Below the pieces are notes generated by a model. That model was not told the origin of the DNA, searched no databases, and was given only the letters and a program-made list of their open reading frames with translations. From the NCBI GenBank assembly GCA_043778315.1, contig JAYWGJ010000382.1, positions 1-14,760 on the forward strand: a stretch of 14,760 nucleotides of DNA, given 5' to 3'. Below are positions 8,308 through 14,760 of the stretch, in pieces. The position numbers and the translations under genes were made by a program. The stretch's first letter is position 1. Each line of letters opens with the position of its first letter. Source of the stretch: JBEEMU01 sp043778315 (GTDB taxonomy: Bacteria > Bacteroidota > Bacteroidia > Chitinophagales > Saprospiraceae).

Positions 8308-8928
8308 TTAATAATATTTAACAAAATTGGAGAGTAATTTCATACCAAATTTGTGGCTTTTTTCGGGGTGAAACTGAACCCCGATTATATTGTCGCGCTC
8401 TACGCCTGCTGCATACGGATAGCCATAATTGGCATTTACCAAAATATCACTTGTATTTTGTGGTTGCAAATGATACGAATGTACAAAATAAAAACGCGGT
8501 TCTTCGTGCATATCCGTAAATAAGCGGCTCGTTTTGACAGGCTGAATATCGACCCAACCCATATTTGGCACTTTCAAGTTGCCGCTAAAACGAGCGGTAT
8601 CAAAACTAACGGTTCTACCTTTTATCCAACCTAAACCGCTTGCGCTGCCTTCGTCGCTGCCTTCGGTAAATAACTGCACGCCCAAGCAAATTCCTAAAAT
8701 AGTTACTTTATCATGTAGTACACGTTCGTTCAATACGTCGTAAAACCCTGACTTGCGCAACTGCTCCATGCCATAGTCGAAACTGCCTACACCAGGTAAA
8801 ATCAATTTTGTTGCTTCGCGAATTGCACCTATATCATTGGTTATCAACGCTTTTGGTTCGCCAGATTTTTTGAGCATATTTTGAATAGACGACAAATTGC
8901 CTATTTTATAGTCGAGTATTACTAGCAT
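8308..8928 (-). CDS. hisH2: HisH-like glutamine amidotransferase subunit
   Basis: This class I glutamine amidotransferase has 206 residues, the usual HisH length. The nucleophile is Cys81 in GICLGVQLF, and the other two triad members are His187 and Glu189 in FHPEKS. LPGVGSFDYGM (44-54) and PNMGWVDIQ (121-129) are HisH signatures, and FVHSYH (148-153) is also typical. It should hydrolyse glutamine and hand ammonia to the HisF-like partner encoded next, for use by the WbpG-like enzyme on the acetamido sugar. All catalytic residues are intact. Its start codon lies inside the end of the small upstream gene (7-bp overlap), suggesting coupled translation with that unknown protein. Confidence 0.93.
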   Translation of the reverse strand: MLVILDYKIGNLSSIQNMLKKSGEPKALITNDIGAIREATKLILPGVGSFDYGMEQLRKSGFYDVLNERVLHDKVTILGICLGVQLFTEGSDEGSASGLGWIKGRTVSFDTARFSGNLKVPNMGWVDIQPVKTSRLFTDMHEEPRFYFVHSYHLQPQNTSDILVNANYGYPYAAGVERDNIIGVQFHPEKSHKFGMKLLSNFVKYY

Positions 8929-9179
8929 GATTTAGAGATTGGGAACACCTTTAATTTTAAAAACCGAATAGTTTTGGAGAACCACGAAGGCTGCACATAT
9001 AGCAATATATAATCTGTAATATTTTTCTCTTCAATAATGCGCATCAACTCCGCACCTGTTTCAGCATCAGCTAAAACAGCTATTTCGTCGTGTGCAACCC
9101 ATTTACCACTGTAAAGACTTAATAAATCTCTGTTATTATTGACCCAATTGTGTATTGATGAATTGATTATTTTTTTCAT
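8922..9179 (-). CDS. Small unknown protein, possibly DUF5678-like
   Basis: I do not recognise this 85-residue protein with certainty. The N-terminal half includes WVNNNRDLLSLYSGKWVAHD (12-31), followed by EIAVLADAETGAELMRIIEE and ITDYILLYVQPSW (54-66), and ends in a basic tail rich in Lys and Phe. A short helix, then a 'Y.GKWVA' strand, a helix and a last strand ending in a 'YV.P' phrase resembles the small DUF5678 family as I remember it; this is a recollection and has not been tested. It has no signal peptide or clear membrane segment. It starts 10 bp after the L-2-hydroxyglutarate oxidase gene and overlaps hisH by 7 bp (TAG stop at 8924-8922), so it is very likely translated with them. A role in the amidino-sugar module or in the oxidase step is possible but only positional. 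Confidence 0.72.
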   Translation of the reverse strand: MKKIINSSIHNWVNNNRDLLSLYSGKWVAHDEIAVLADAETGAELMRIIEEKNITDYILLYVQPSWFSKTIRFLKLKVFPISKSC

Positions 9180-9189
9180 AATAATACTT

Positions 9190-10404
9190 TTATTTCAATT
9201 GAAAAGCATCTTCCGCCATTTCTACCAGCGCGTTGCCGATAGAGAGCGCAGCGGTTGCGGCAGGCGACGGCGTACTCAAAATATGGAGCGCGTTGCGATG
9301 CGTCACTATTTTAAAATCGTCTATTGCGTCGCCGTCGGGTGCGAGTGCGACCGCCCGAACGCCTGCGCGCGCAGGGACGATGTCGTGGGTAGTTAGGCTC
9401 GGTATCAGACGCTGTAAATTTTGTAAAAAAAGTCGCTTCGAGAAAGCGCGTTTATATTCGTCGAGTCCATATCGCCAGTGTTTTCTAAACAAATTCCACG
9501 TTCCACGATAAGTCAATGCTTGTATTGTATCGTTAAAATCAAAATCTGTTTTGTTGTAACCTTCGCGCTTAAAGGCAAAAACGGCATTAGGTCCACACTC
9601 CACGCCGCCTTCAATCATTCTAGTAAAATGAACGCCGAGAAAAGGAAATTGCGGGTCGGGAACAGGGTAAATCAAATTTTTAACTTTATGTTGCGCTGCT
9701 TCTGTAAGGTCATAATAATCGCCACGAAACCCGACGATTTGCATTTCGGGGTCGGCTCCGTGTTTGGTAGTAAGTCTATCGGTTTGATGTCCAGAGCAAT
9801 TTATAATATATTTTGCGTTGATTGCACCTTGCGAAGTAGCTACTTCGGTAAAATCGGTATGCTCGGTAAAACCGCGTACTTCGCAGTTGTATTTTATCGT
9901 AGTTTGGTATTTTTGTACCAAAATCGTTGCCATTTTTTCGGCAACTTCTATGTAATTTATAATGCCTGTTTGCGGCACCCACAAGGCAGCGATGCCGTTG
10001 CAATACGGCTCTATGTCTAAGAGTTGTTTTGTGGTGATAATCTCTGTACCCGCCAATCCGTTCTCGATACCCGTTTGGTATATTTTTTCTAAACGCGGCA
10101 ACTCGCTTTGGTGTGTTGCGACGATAACTTTACCGCAAATATCGTGTTTTATATTATTATTTTTAGCAAAATCGAGCAATAATTTGTAGCCGCTTGTACA
10201 GTTTGTAGCACGCAACGAGCCAGGTTTGTAGTAAACGCCCGAGTGTATTACACCCGAGTTATGCCCAGATTGATGTGCGGCGGCGTGAGGCTCTTTATCT
10301 ACAATCAGCAAGCGCAGATGCGGATATTTTTGCTGCAACTGGTAAGCCGCACCAAGTCCGACAATGCCAGTGCCGATAATGAGGAGGTCGTAGGTTGGGT
10401 TCAT
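9190..10404 (-). CDS. lhgO: L-2-hydroxyglutarate oxidase (LhgO/L2HGDH family)
   Basis: This FAD-dependent oxidoreductase of 404 residues matches LhgO (E. coli YgaF-type). The dinucleotide motif is GTGIVG (11-16). HQSGHNSGVIHSGVYY (44-59) is the family hallmark around the flavin, and GVHFTRMIEGGVECGPNA (257-274) is the other distinctive segment, with AGVRAVALAP near 350. The enzyme oxidises L-2-hydroxyglutarate to 2-oxoglutarate and, in E. coli, passes electrons to the membrane quinone pool. The odd point is its place: it lies inside a polysaccharide operon, between an acyltransferase and hisH. A link to WbpB, some members of which reduce 2-oxoglutarate to 2-hydroxyglutarate, is attractive. 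The family call is strong; the role in this operon is inference. Confidence 0.9.
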   Translation of the reverse strand: MNPTYDLLIIGTGIVGLGAAYQLQQKYPHLRLLIVDKEPHAAAHQSGHNSGVIHSGVYYKPGSLRATNCTSGYKLLLDFAKNNNIKHDICGKVIVATHQSELPRLEKIYQTGIENGLAGTEIITTKQLLDIEPYCNGIAALWVPQTGIINYIEVAEKMATILVQKYQTTIKYNCEVRGFTEHTDFTEVATSQGAINAKYIINCSGHQTDRLTTKHGADPEMQIVGFRGDYYDLTEAAQHKVKNLIYPVPDPQFPFLGVHFTRMIEGGVECGPNAVFAFKREGYNKTDFDFNDTIQALTYRGTWNLFRKHWRYGLDEYKRAFSKRLFLQNLQRLIPSLTTHDIVPARAGVRAVALAPDGDAIDDFKIVTHRNALHILSTPSPAATAALSIGNALVEMAEDAFQLK

Positions 10405-10421
10405 AAGAATACCATAAGGAA

Positions 10422-11096
10422 TTAAAATTTATCGGAAAAAATATCTAATATTTTCAAGTTTTTTTGGGCATAAGCGATGAATTTATCTGATTTTATAAAT
10501 CCGTTATACTCCACTGTTGCCTTAAATGGCAGGCATTTTTCTTTGTCTAAATACTTAATAATTTTTGCGGGATTACCGCCAATCACACAATGCCCTTCGG
10601 GAAAAGATTTTGTCACGACCGAACCCGCACCAACAATGGTAAAATCACCGAGTTCTACACCCGGCATTATCGAGCTATTGCCCCCTATCCAAGAATATTT
10701 GCCAATAATAACTCGTTTTTTGATATGAATACGGGTATCATGCAACTCGTGATTGGCACTAATAATAATCACGTTAGGAGCGATTTGCGTATAATCACCG
10801 ATATAAATGCCACCCATCGCTTGTATATAACAGCCGTGCATGACAGGGTATGCATCTATTCCAATATAAAGATTTTCAATGTTGGTAACCAAACTATTGG
10901 GGTGAATCGGAAAGTACGCTTTTTTTCTTGACGCATCGCTGCTAAGTATTTTTTGCTCGAACCATCGTTCAAAAGATGCGCCGCACTGATAGCCTACCAA
11001 ACGCGTAAACTCAAAATAAGGAAGCCGCGAAAAAAATGCGCCTACTATTTTGCGGGGATTTTTTATAAAAAAAGGTATGGATTTTGCTAAATTCAT
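10422..11096 (-). CDS. Left-handed beta-helix acyltransferase
   Basis: This protein of 224 residues is a hexapeptide-repeat acyltransferase. Repeats run from about residue 68 to 175 (for example IGIDAYPV, IGDYTQIAPNV, IGKYSWIGGNS, GDFTIVGAGSVV). SANHELHD (113-120) holds the likely catalytic His116, and VIGGNPAKIIKYL closes the domain, as in the maltose/galactoside acetyltransferase and WbbJ groups. The N-terminal 60 residues are not part of the helix and include an amphipathic stretch. It probably acetylates or otherwise acylates a hydroxyl or amino group of one repeat sugar, using acetyl-CoA, in the cytoplasm. It is distinct from the WbpD-like enzyme in both landmarks and length. The exact acceptor is unknown. 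It starts 18 bp after wzx. Confidence 0.82.
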   Translation of the reverse strand: MNLAKSIPFFIKNPRKIVGAFFSRLPYFEFTRLVGYQCGASFERWFEQKILSSDASRKKAYFPIHPNSLVTNIENLYIGIDAYPVMHGCYIQAMGGIYIGDYTQIAPNVIIISANHELHDTRIHIKKRVIIGKYSWIGGNSSIMPGVELGDFTIVGAGSVVTKSFPEGHCVIGGNPAKIIKYLDKEKCLPFKATVEYNGFIKSDKFIAYAQKNLKILDIFSDKF

Positions 11097-11114
11097 GAAT
11101 TGTACTTGAATTAT

Positions 11115-12407
11115 TTAATTACTGTTTTCTCCACCCGAAAACTGATAAGAACGCACTAAATAGACCAAATATATAATTACATAATTGATAACATAAGTTG
11201 TTAATATAGTATAAATATTGGTGGTAAACTGAACACTAATATAAAATACCAAAAACATAGATGCTAAGATGTAAATATGAAATATAAAATCTTCTCTAAG
11301 TTTATCGGCAACATAATACATATAAGTTAAGGGGCTAGTAATGAAGCCTGTAAATAATAAAAACACCATTATTTGGGAGTAACTCCCTGCGATGCGCCAT
11401 TTTTCACCAAGCGCAAAAGCAAATATCTCGGGCGCAAACAAACCTACAATTGTATAAGGAACTATACCTATAAAAAACAGTGTGCGGAGTGTTTTCAAAA
11501 AAATAGGGCGACAATTGCCTTTTTTGCTATAATCGTCGGCGGCAGTTTGCCTGAACACTTCGCCTATTGCTCCCGCCACAAACTGTGTGGGTAAGCCTAA
11601 TAATCTGTTGCTCATATTATAATATCCTACCGCTTGCGGACCGATGTGAGCCGATAAAAAAAACAATGGTATTTGATTTATCAGGTTGTTGATAAAATCG
11701 GCTGGAAGGCTAAAAAGGGGATAATCTTTATATTCTTGAGCGATAATTTTTAAACGTTTTTGATTTGGGTATTTAAAAATGTGTCTATCATTTTTATAAA
11801 TAGGCACTACAACGATAGCTGCGGCGGCAATGTGGCCTACCACCAAGGATACCACCAGTCCCATTGCGCCTTTAAAAAAATAGCCTAATGTCAAGGACAA
11901 AATAACGGTTATAAAAGCTGGGATAGTTCGACTTAATGTAATGTTTTTATAGCGCTTTTTTTTGTTATTATAAACAGTAAAAACCTTTGCAAAGCAAGTG
12001 CAGCATACAGAAATAGGTAGTAATAGCAACCAGTTTGCGCTGTCCATTAATTTGAATTGCGCTGCTAATATACTTCTAAAAAAAACACTGAAAATGAGTG
12101 TTAGTACGGTAAATATGGTAATAAGTAGCGAACATAAATAAACTAAGTCAATTGTTTTTTCGTCACCATCGGGCAGTAAAATAGCAGTTTCATACCGAAG
12201 TGTACACAAAACTGATACCAATGCGGTTATACTCATATACATACCTAAAACGCCATAATCTGCAGGCTCGTAGAGGCGAGCGGTAATCGGAGCGGCTGCA
12301 ATTGTTATAAACTGGCTTAGTGCCGCTCCCGATGCTAATGTTAATACATTCTTTGTAAAATCAGATTTTGTAAAAAATCCTTTGATTTTATTTAAGTATT
12401 GTATCAT
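11115..12407 (-). CDS. wzx: Wzx-type polysaccharide flippase
   Basis: This integral membrane protein of 430 residues has a long series of hydrophobic segments across its length (for instance about 21-46, 51-78, 86-110, 124-147, 161-203 and several from 305 onward), consistent with 12 or so helices. The N-terminal pattern of a small-residue-rich helix, then 'ARLYEPADYGVLGMYMS' (43-59), is the standard opening of Wzx/PST flippases of the MOP superfamily. They move undecaprenyl-linked repeat units across the inner membrane. SRTIPAF and NMSNRLLGLP are also typical. The gene is AT-rich relative to the aminotransferase before it. No Wzy-like polymerase is seen nearby, so the polymerisation gene must lie elsewhere or the pathway is different. 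Confidence 0.88.
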   Translation of the reverse strand: MIQYLNKIKGFFTKSDFTKNVLTLASGAALSQFITIAAAPITARLYEPADYGVLGMYMSITALVSVLCTLRYETAILLPDGDEKTIDLVYLCSLLITIFTVLTLIFSVFFRSILAAQFKLMDSANWLLLLPISVCCTCFAKVFTVYNNKKKRYKNITLSRTIPAFITVILSLTLGYFFKGAMGLVVSLVVGHIAAAAIVVVPIYKNDRHIFKYPNQKRLKIIAQEYKDYPLFSLPADFINNLINQIPLFFLSAHIGPQAVGYYNMSNRLLGLPTQFVAGAIGEVFRQTAADDYSKKGNCRPIFLKTLRTLFFIGIVPYTIVGLFAPEIFAFALGEKWRIAGSYSQIMVFLLFTGFITSPLTYMYYVADKLREDFIFHIYILASMFLVFYISVQFTTNIYTILTTYVINYVIIYLVYLVRSYQFSGGENSN

Positions 12408-12422
12408 TTTTGATGTTATAGT

Positions 12423-13550
12423 TTAAGCAAAAAACCCTACTACTGCACTTACAATCCGCTCCAAATCTGCCGCTTCCATTTCGGTGTGCATCGGCAAAGA
12501 AATAACGCTTTTACACAAGGTTTGCGTCACCTTTAAGTCGCCCACTACTTTACAAACGCCCTCAAAAGCAGCTTGTTCGTCGAGCGGAATAGGGTAATAA
12601 ATCATAGCAGGAACGCCGTTTACGGCTAAATGTTCGCGTAAGGCATCGCGTTTACCACCAGCAACGTGCATTGTGTATTGATGAAAAACGTGCGTAGAAT
12701 TTGGAGCTCTTACAGGCGTTGTGAGTTGCGGTATTTTGGCAAAAGCCGCGTCATAAGCATCTGCAACCGCCAAGCGCGCTGCGCTATACTGGTTCAACCG
12801 CTTGAGTTTTACACCCAAAATAGCCGCCTGAATACTGTCGAGGCGCGAGTTTACACCCACAACCGTGTGATGATACTGCTTACTCTGTCCATGGTTAGCC
12901 ACCATACGGAGCTTCACGGCGAGGTCGTCGTCGTTCGTAAATATCGCGCCGCCGTCGCCGTAGCAGCCCAAGTTTTTTGATGGAAAAAAAGACGTGCAAC
13001 CAATATGACCAATAGTGCCTGACTTTGCTTTTGTGCCATTTGCGAAAGTATAATCTGCGCCTATTGCTTGTGCATTGTCTTCGATAACATACAAATTGTA
13101 TTGCTGTGCCAAAGCCATAATCGCCTCTATATCAGCACATTGACCAAACAAATGAACAGGAGCGATTGCCTTTGTTTTATCAGAAATCGCTGGTGCGATT
13201 AGTTCGGCAGTGACATTAAAGGTTTCGCTGTCCACATCTACCAATACAGGCGTTAAGCCCAAGAGCGCAATGACTTCGGCGGTAGCAACGTAAGTGAAGG
13301 CCGGTACGATAACCTCGTCGCCGGGTTTCAAGCCTAATGCCATCATCGCAATTTGGAGCGCGTCGGTGCCATTTGCACACGGAATAACGTGTTTCACATC
13401 TAAATACGCCTCCAAGTCAGTCTGAAATTGCTTTACCGCAGGTCCGTTTATAAACGTTGTATTATCGATAACGGCCGCAATAGCCGTATCGATTTCAGAT
13501 TTCATATTGTGGTATTGACTTTTTAAGTCCACCATCTGCAAACTTTTCAT
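12423..13550 (-). CDS. wbpE: WbpE-like PLP-dependent sugar aminotransferase (DegT/DnrJ)
   Basis: This DegT/DnrJ/EryC1/StrS aminotransferase has 375 residues. The PLP-linking Lys192 lies in FFPSKNLGCYGDGGAI (188-203), VIEDNAQAIGA (155-165) carries the Asp that contacts the pyridine nitrogen, and ANGTDAL (59-65) binds the PLP phosphate. With WbpB and WbpD homologues in the operon, the likely reaction is amination of UDP-3-keto-GlcNAcA by L-glutamate, giving the 3-amino sugar and 2-oxoglutarate. The start was chosen at the ATG 90 bp after the nusG-like stop; MKSLQMVDL is a common N-terminus in this family. The upstream gap holds a possible promoter and an inverted repeat, so the genes from here on could also be transcribed on their own. 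Confidence 0.92.
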   Translation of the reverse strand: MKSLQMVDLKSQYHNMKSEIDTAIAAVIDNTTFINGPAVKQFQTDLEAYLDVKHVIPCANGTDALQIAMMALGLKPGDEVIVPAFTYVATAEVIALLGLTPVLVDVDSETFNVTAELIAPAISDKTKAIAPVHLFGQCADIEAIMALAQQYNLYVIEDNAQAIGADYTFANGTKAKSGTIGHIGCTSFFPSKNLGCYGDGGAIFTNDDDLAVKLRMVANHGQSKQYHHTVVGVNSRLDSIQAAILGVKLKRLNQYSAARLAVADAYDAAFAKIPQLTTPVRAPNSTHVFHQYTMHVAGGKRDALREHLAVNGVPAMIYYPIPLDEQAAFEGVCKVVGDLKVTQTLCKSVISLPMHTEMEAADLERIVSAVVGFFA

Positions 13551-13581
13551 CTTTGTTTAATTTTTAAATAGCTTCGCTCTT

Positions 13582-13602
13582 CATAGGTCTGCAAAACCTA
13601 TG
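13582..13602 (-). promoter_or_regulatory. Perfect 7-bp inverted repeat (possible leader hairpin or operator)
   Basis: The arms CATAGGT (13582-13588) and ACCTATG (13596-13602) are exact reverse complements around a 7-base loop. It is the only notable palindrome in the gap between the nusG-like gene and the aminotransferase. In the minus-strand RNA it is not followed by a run of U, so it is not a standard intrinsic terminator. It overlaps a possible promoter -7 box, so it might be an operator, or an RNA hairpin near the start of the leader used by the antiterminator. The repeat is seen directly; any function is inferred. Confidence 0.4.
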
Positions 13603-13623
13603 TCAATTTATTTTTAAAATCAA
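13592..13623 (-). promoter_or_regulatory. Possible Bacteroidota-type promoter before the wbpE-like gene
   Basis: On the minus strand TTG (13623-13621) is followed after 20 bp by TAGGTTTTG (13600-13592). This fits the Bacteroidota primary-sigma pattern of a -33 TTG and a -7 TAnnTTTG, with seven of eight matches in the -7 box (T instead of the last G). Spacing is within the usual range. It would start transcription near 13586, about 35 bases before the aminotransferase start. The region is very AT-rich, so a chance match is quite possible. Confidence 0.28.
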
Positions 13624-13640
13624 TTATTTTATACACAATT

Positions 13641-14186
13641 TTAATCCGCCGTAGCGTACTCGCATTCACGAACCAAACTTGCGTCAATAGTAAACTGTAG
13701 GGCATAACCCAGATTAGGTAACTCAACGACAATTTGATTTTTATTTTCTATTCTAACAAGCGTGCCTCTTACGCCTGCTAAGTTGCCTGCCGCTATCTCC
13801 ACCTGCTGTCCGACAGTAAACTGCGTGATAGGCTGGCTAACTACTTCTATGGCTTCACTTATTATTCGGTTTAATAGCTCAATTTCAAAATCTGGTATGG
13901 CTATTAAATTTTTAGCAAAACGGATAAATGTCACTACACCTTCGGTCTCTAACACCTTAATGTAGTCGGATTTGACTATTTTAACAAAAATATAACCGCT
14001 AATTAATGGTACAGCAAAATGTTTCGTTTTTCTGCCCCAACATTTAGAGTAGTGCTGTATTGGCAAAAAGCAGGCAATTCTTTTTTGTAGGAGTAGCTTT
14101 TCTGCTGTTTTTTCGCTTTTAAACCTCGTTCGCACCGCAAACCAACGTGCCTCTGTATCGTGCAAATGAGTTATCGGAGGTGTCAT
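13641..14186 (-). CDS. NusG-like transcription antiterminator (UpxY/RfaH type)
   Basis: This specialised NusG paralogue has 181 residues. The NGN domain covers about 14-110 with WFAVRT (15-20), an FLP segment (40-42), PLISGYIFV (60-68) and GVVTFIRF (83-90); the KOW domain follows with VGQQVEIAAGNLAGVRG (125-141). Such proteins bind RNA polymerase and prevent early termination in long polysaccharide operons, as shown for UpxY in Bacteroides and RfaH in enterobacteria. A housekeeping NusG is less likely because the gene lies within a polysaccharide cluster and not beside secE and ribosomal protein genes. It starts 31 bp after the dehydrogenase stop, so here it is not the first gene of the run. 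The gap downstream carries an inverted repeat that could be part of its target or of a new promoter. Confidence 0.88.
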   Translation of the reverse strand: MTPPITHLHDTEARWFAVRTRFKSEKTAEKLLLQKRIACFLPIQHYSKCWGRKTKHFAVPLISGYIFVKIVKSDYIKVLETEGVVTFIRFAKNLIAIPDFEIELLNRIISEAIEVVSQPITQFTVGQQVEIAAGNLAGVRGTLVRIENKNQIVVELPNLGYALQFTIDASLVRECEYATAD

Positions 14187-14217
14187 TGACTACTTGTATT
14201 AAAATGAATGAAATAAT

Positions 14218-14760
14218 TTATAACGACCAGTATATAAAATTGGGGCTATTTTCTAAGTCCCTGTAAATACTTTTTATATCTATCAATATGGGTGTGCCAG
14301 CCTGAATGCTTCTAAAAAAAGCTTCATCATAGGCTTTGTACGCTTTATGATTCACGGCAACTACCACCGCGTCGTAGGCTACACCTATTTCATCCACTAA
14401 ACCAAAGCCATACTCGTGCTGCACCTCTGCGCTGCTCGCGTAAGGGTCCACTACCTCCACATCTATCGAGTAGCCCTTTATTTCCTCGATGAGTTCTGCC
14501 ACTTTGGAGTTGCGAATATCCGACACATCTTCCTTGAAAGTCACACCCATAACCAGTATCTTGGCGCGTTTCGCCTCCTTACCTGATTTGATGATAGCTT
14601 GTGCCGTTTTTTTGGCAACATAAGCTGGCATACCGTCATTGATACGTCTGCCGCTCAATATCACCTGTGGGTCGTAGCCCATTTGAATCGACTTGTGCGT
14701 CAAGTAGTAAGGATCTACACCAATACAATGTCCGCCAACTAAACCTGGATAAAATTTCAA
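14218..14760 (-). CDS. UDP-N-acetylhexosamine 6-dehydrogenase, C-terminal part (window-truncated)
   Basis: Only the last 180 codons are in the window; the true start lies beyond 14760. The first visible codon is TTG and reads as an internal Leu, not a start. The segment begins with PGLVGGHCIGVDPYYL, which holds the catalytic Cys of UDP-sugar 6-dehydrogenases in the form seen in the UDP-GlcNAc/UDP-ManNAc group (WbpA, TviB, WecC). Then come GRRINDGMPAYVA, and the C-terminal NAD/UDP domain with ILVMGVTFKEDVSDIRNS, in which the Lys, Asp and Arg are standard. The enzyme oxidises C6 of a UDP-HexNAc to the uronic acid with two NAD. With WbpB, E and D downstream the substrate is probably UDP-GlcNAc, making the input of the pathway. 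The family is clear; the precise substrate is inferred. Confidence 0.9.
   Translation of the reverse strand: MKFYPGLVGGHCIGVDPYYLTHKSIQMGYDPQVILSGRRINDGMPAYVAKKTAQAIIKSGKEAKRAKILVMGVTFKEDVSDIRNSKVAELIEEIKGYSIDVEVVDPYASSAEVQHEYGFGLVDEIGVAYDAVVVAVNHKAYKAYDEAFFRSIQAGTPILIDIKSIYRDLENSPNFIYWSL

Noticed and set aside
7519..8928. HisH and HisF as part of a histidine biosynthesis operon.
   Set aside because: No other his genes are present, HisF lacks Asp11, and wbpG, wbpB and wbpD homologues are adjacent, so the amidotransferase role fits better.
9478..10020. Long plus-strand open frames opposite lhgO and the epimerase (for example 184-654 and 9478-10020).
   Set aside because: They lie wholly antisense to well-supported genes, and their translations are cysteine- and arginine-rich without recognisable motifs.
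1..14760. CRISPR arrays, tRNA or rRNA genes, insertion sequences and phage genes.
   Set aside because: No regularly spaced repeats, RNA gene landmarks, transposase motifs or terminal inverted repeats were found on either strand.

Overview
The window is one segment of a surface-polysaccharide (O-antigen or capsule type) biosynthesis locus. All 16 genes lie on the minus strand, so transcription runs from high to low coordinates. The organism is most likely a member of the Bacteroidota: the DNA is AT-rich, genes lack strong Shine-Dalgarno sequences, a UpxY-like NusG paralogue sits in the cluster, and the one promoter-like sequence seen resembles the Bacteroidota TAnnTTTG type. This is inferred from character only; no genus is proposed.

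Layout in transcription order: (1) 14760-14218, the C-terminal part of a UDP-N-acetylhexosamine 6-dehydrogenase (start outside the window), then a NusG/UpxY-like antiterminator (14186-13641). (2) A 90-bp gap with a perfect 7-bp inverted repeat and a possible internal promoter. (3) A WbpE-like aminotransferase (13550-12423), a Wzx-type flippase (12407-11115), a left-handed beta-helix acyltransferase (11096-10422), an L-2-hydroxyglutarate oxidase (10404-9190), a small unknown gene (9179-8922), HisH-like (8928-8308), HisF-like (8286-7519), WbpD-like (7516-6941), WbpB-like (6940-5918) and WbpG-like (5901-4750) genes. (4) Three glycosyltransferases (4746-3592, 3564-2329, 2324-1077) and an SDR-family nucleotide-sugar epimerase/dehydratase (1080-109). 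Apart from the 90-bp gap, genes are separated by 0-31 bp or overlap by 4-7 bp, as expected of one operon. No gene is visible in 1-108.

How the genes fit together: the dehydrogenase, WbpB, WbpE and WbpD are the four steps from UDP-GlcNAc to UDP-2,3-diacetamido-2,3-dideoxy-glucuronic acid. WbpG with the HisH/HisF pair is the amidotransferase set known from Pseudomonas aeruginosa O5 to turn the 3-acetamido group into a 3-acetamidino group. The predicted product is therefore a 2-acetamido-3-acetamidino hexuronic acid. No WbpI-like C2 epimerase is in view, so gluco versus manno configuration is open. Three glycosyltransferases build the repeat and Wzx exports it; no Wzy polymerase or initiating transferase is in view.

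The most interesting point is the L-2-hydroxyglutarate oxidase inside this set. WbpB-type enzymes can recycle their NADH by reducing 2-oxoglutarate to 2-hydroxyglutarate, and WbpE makes 2-oxoglutarate from glutamate. The oxidase could return 2-hydroxyglutarate to 2-oxoglutarate and pass electrons to the respiratory chain, a built-in cofactor and waste-disposal loop. This is a hypothesis from gene content. The adjoining 85-residue protein is unidentified and may belong to the same module.
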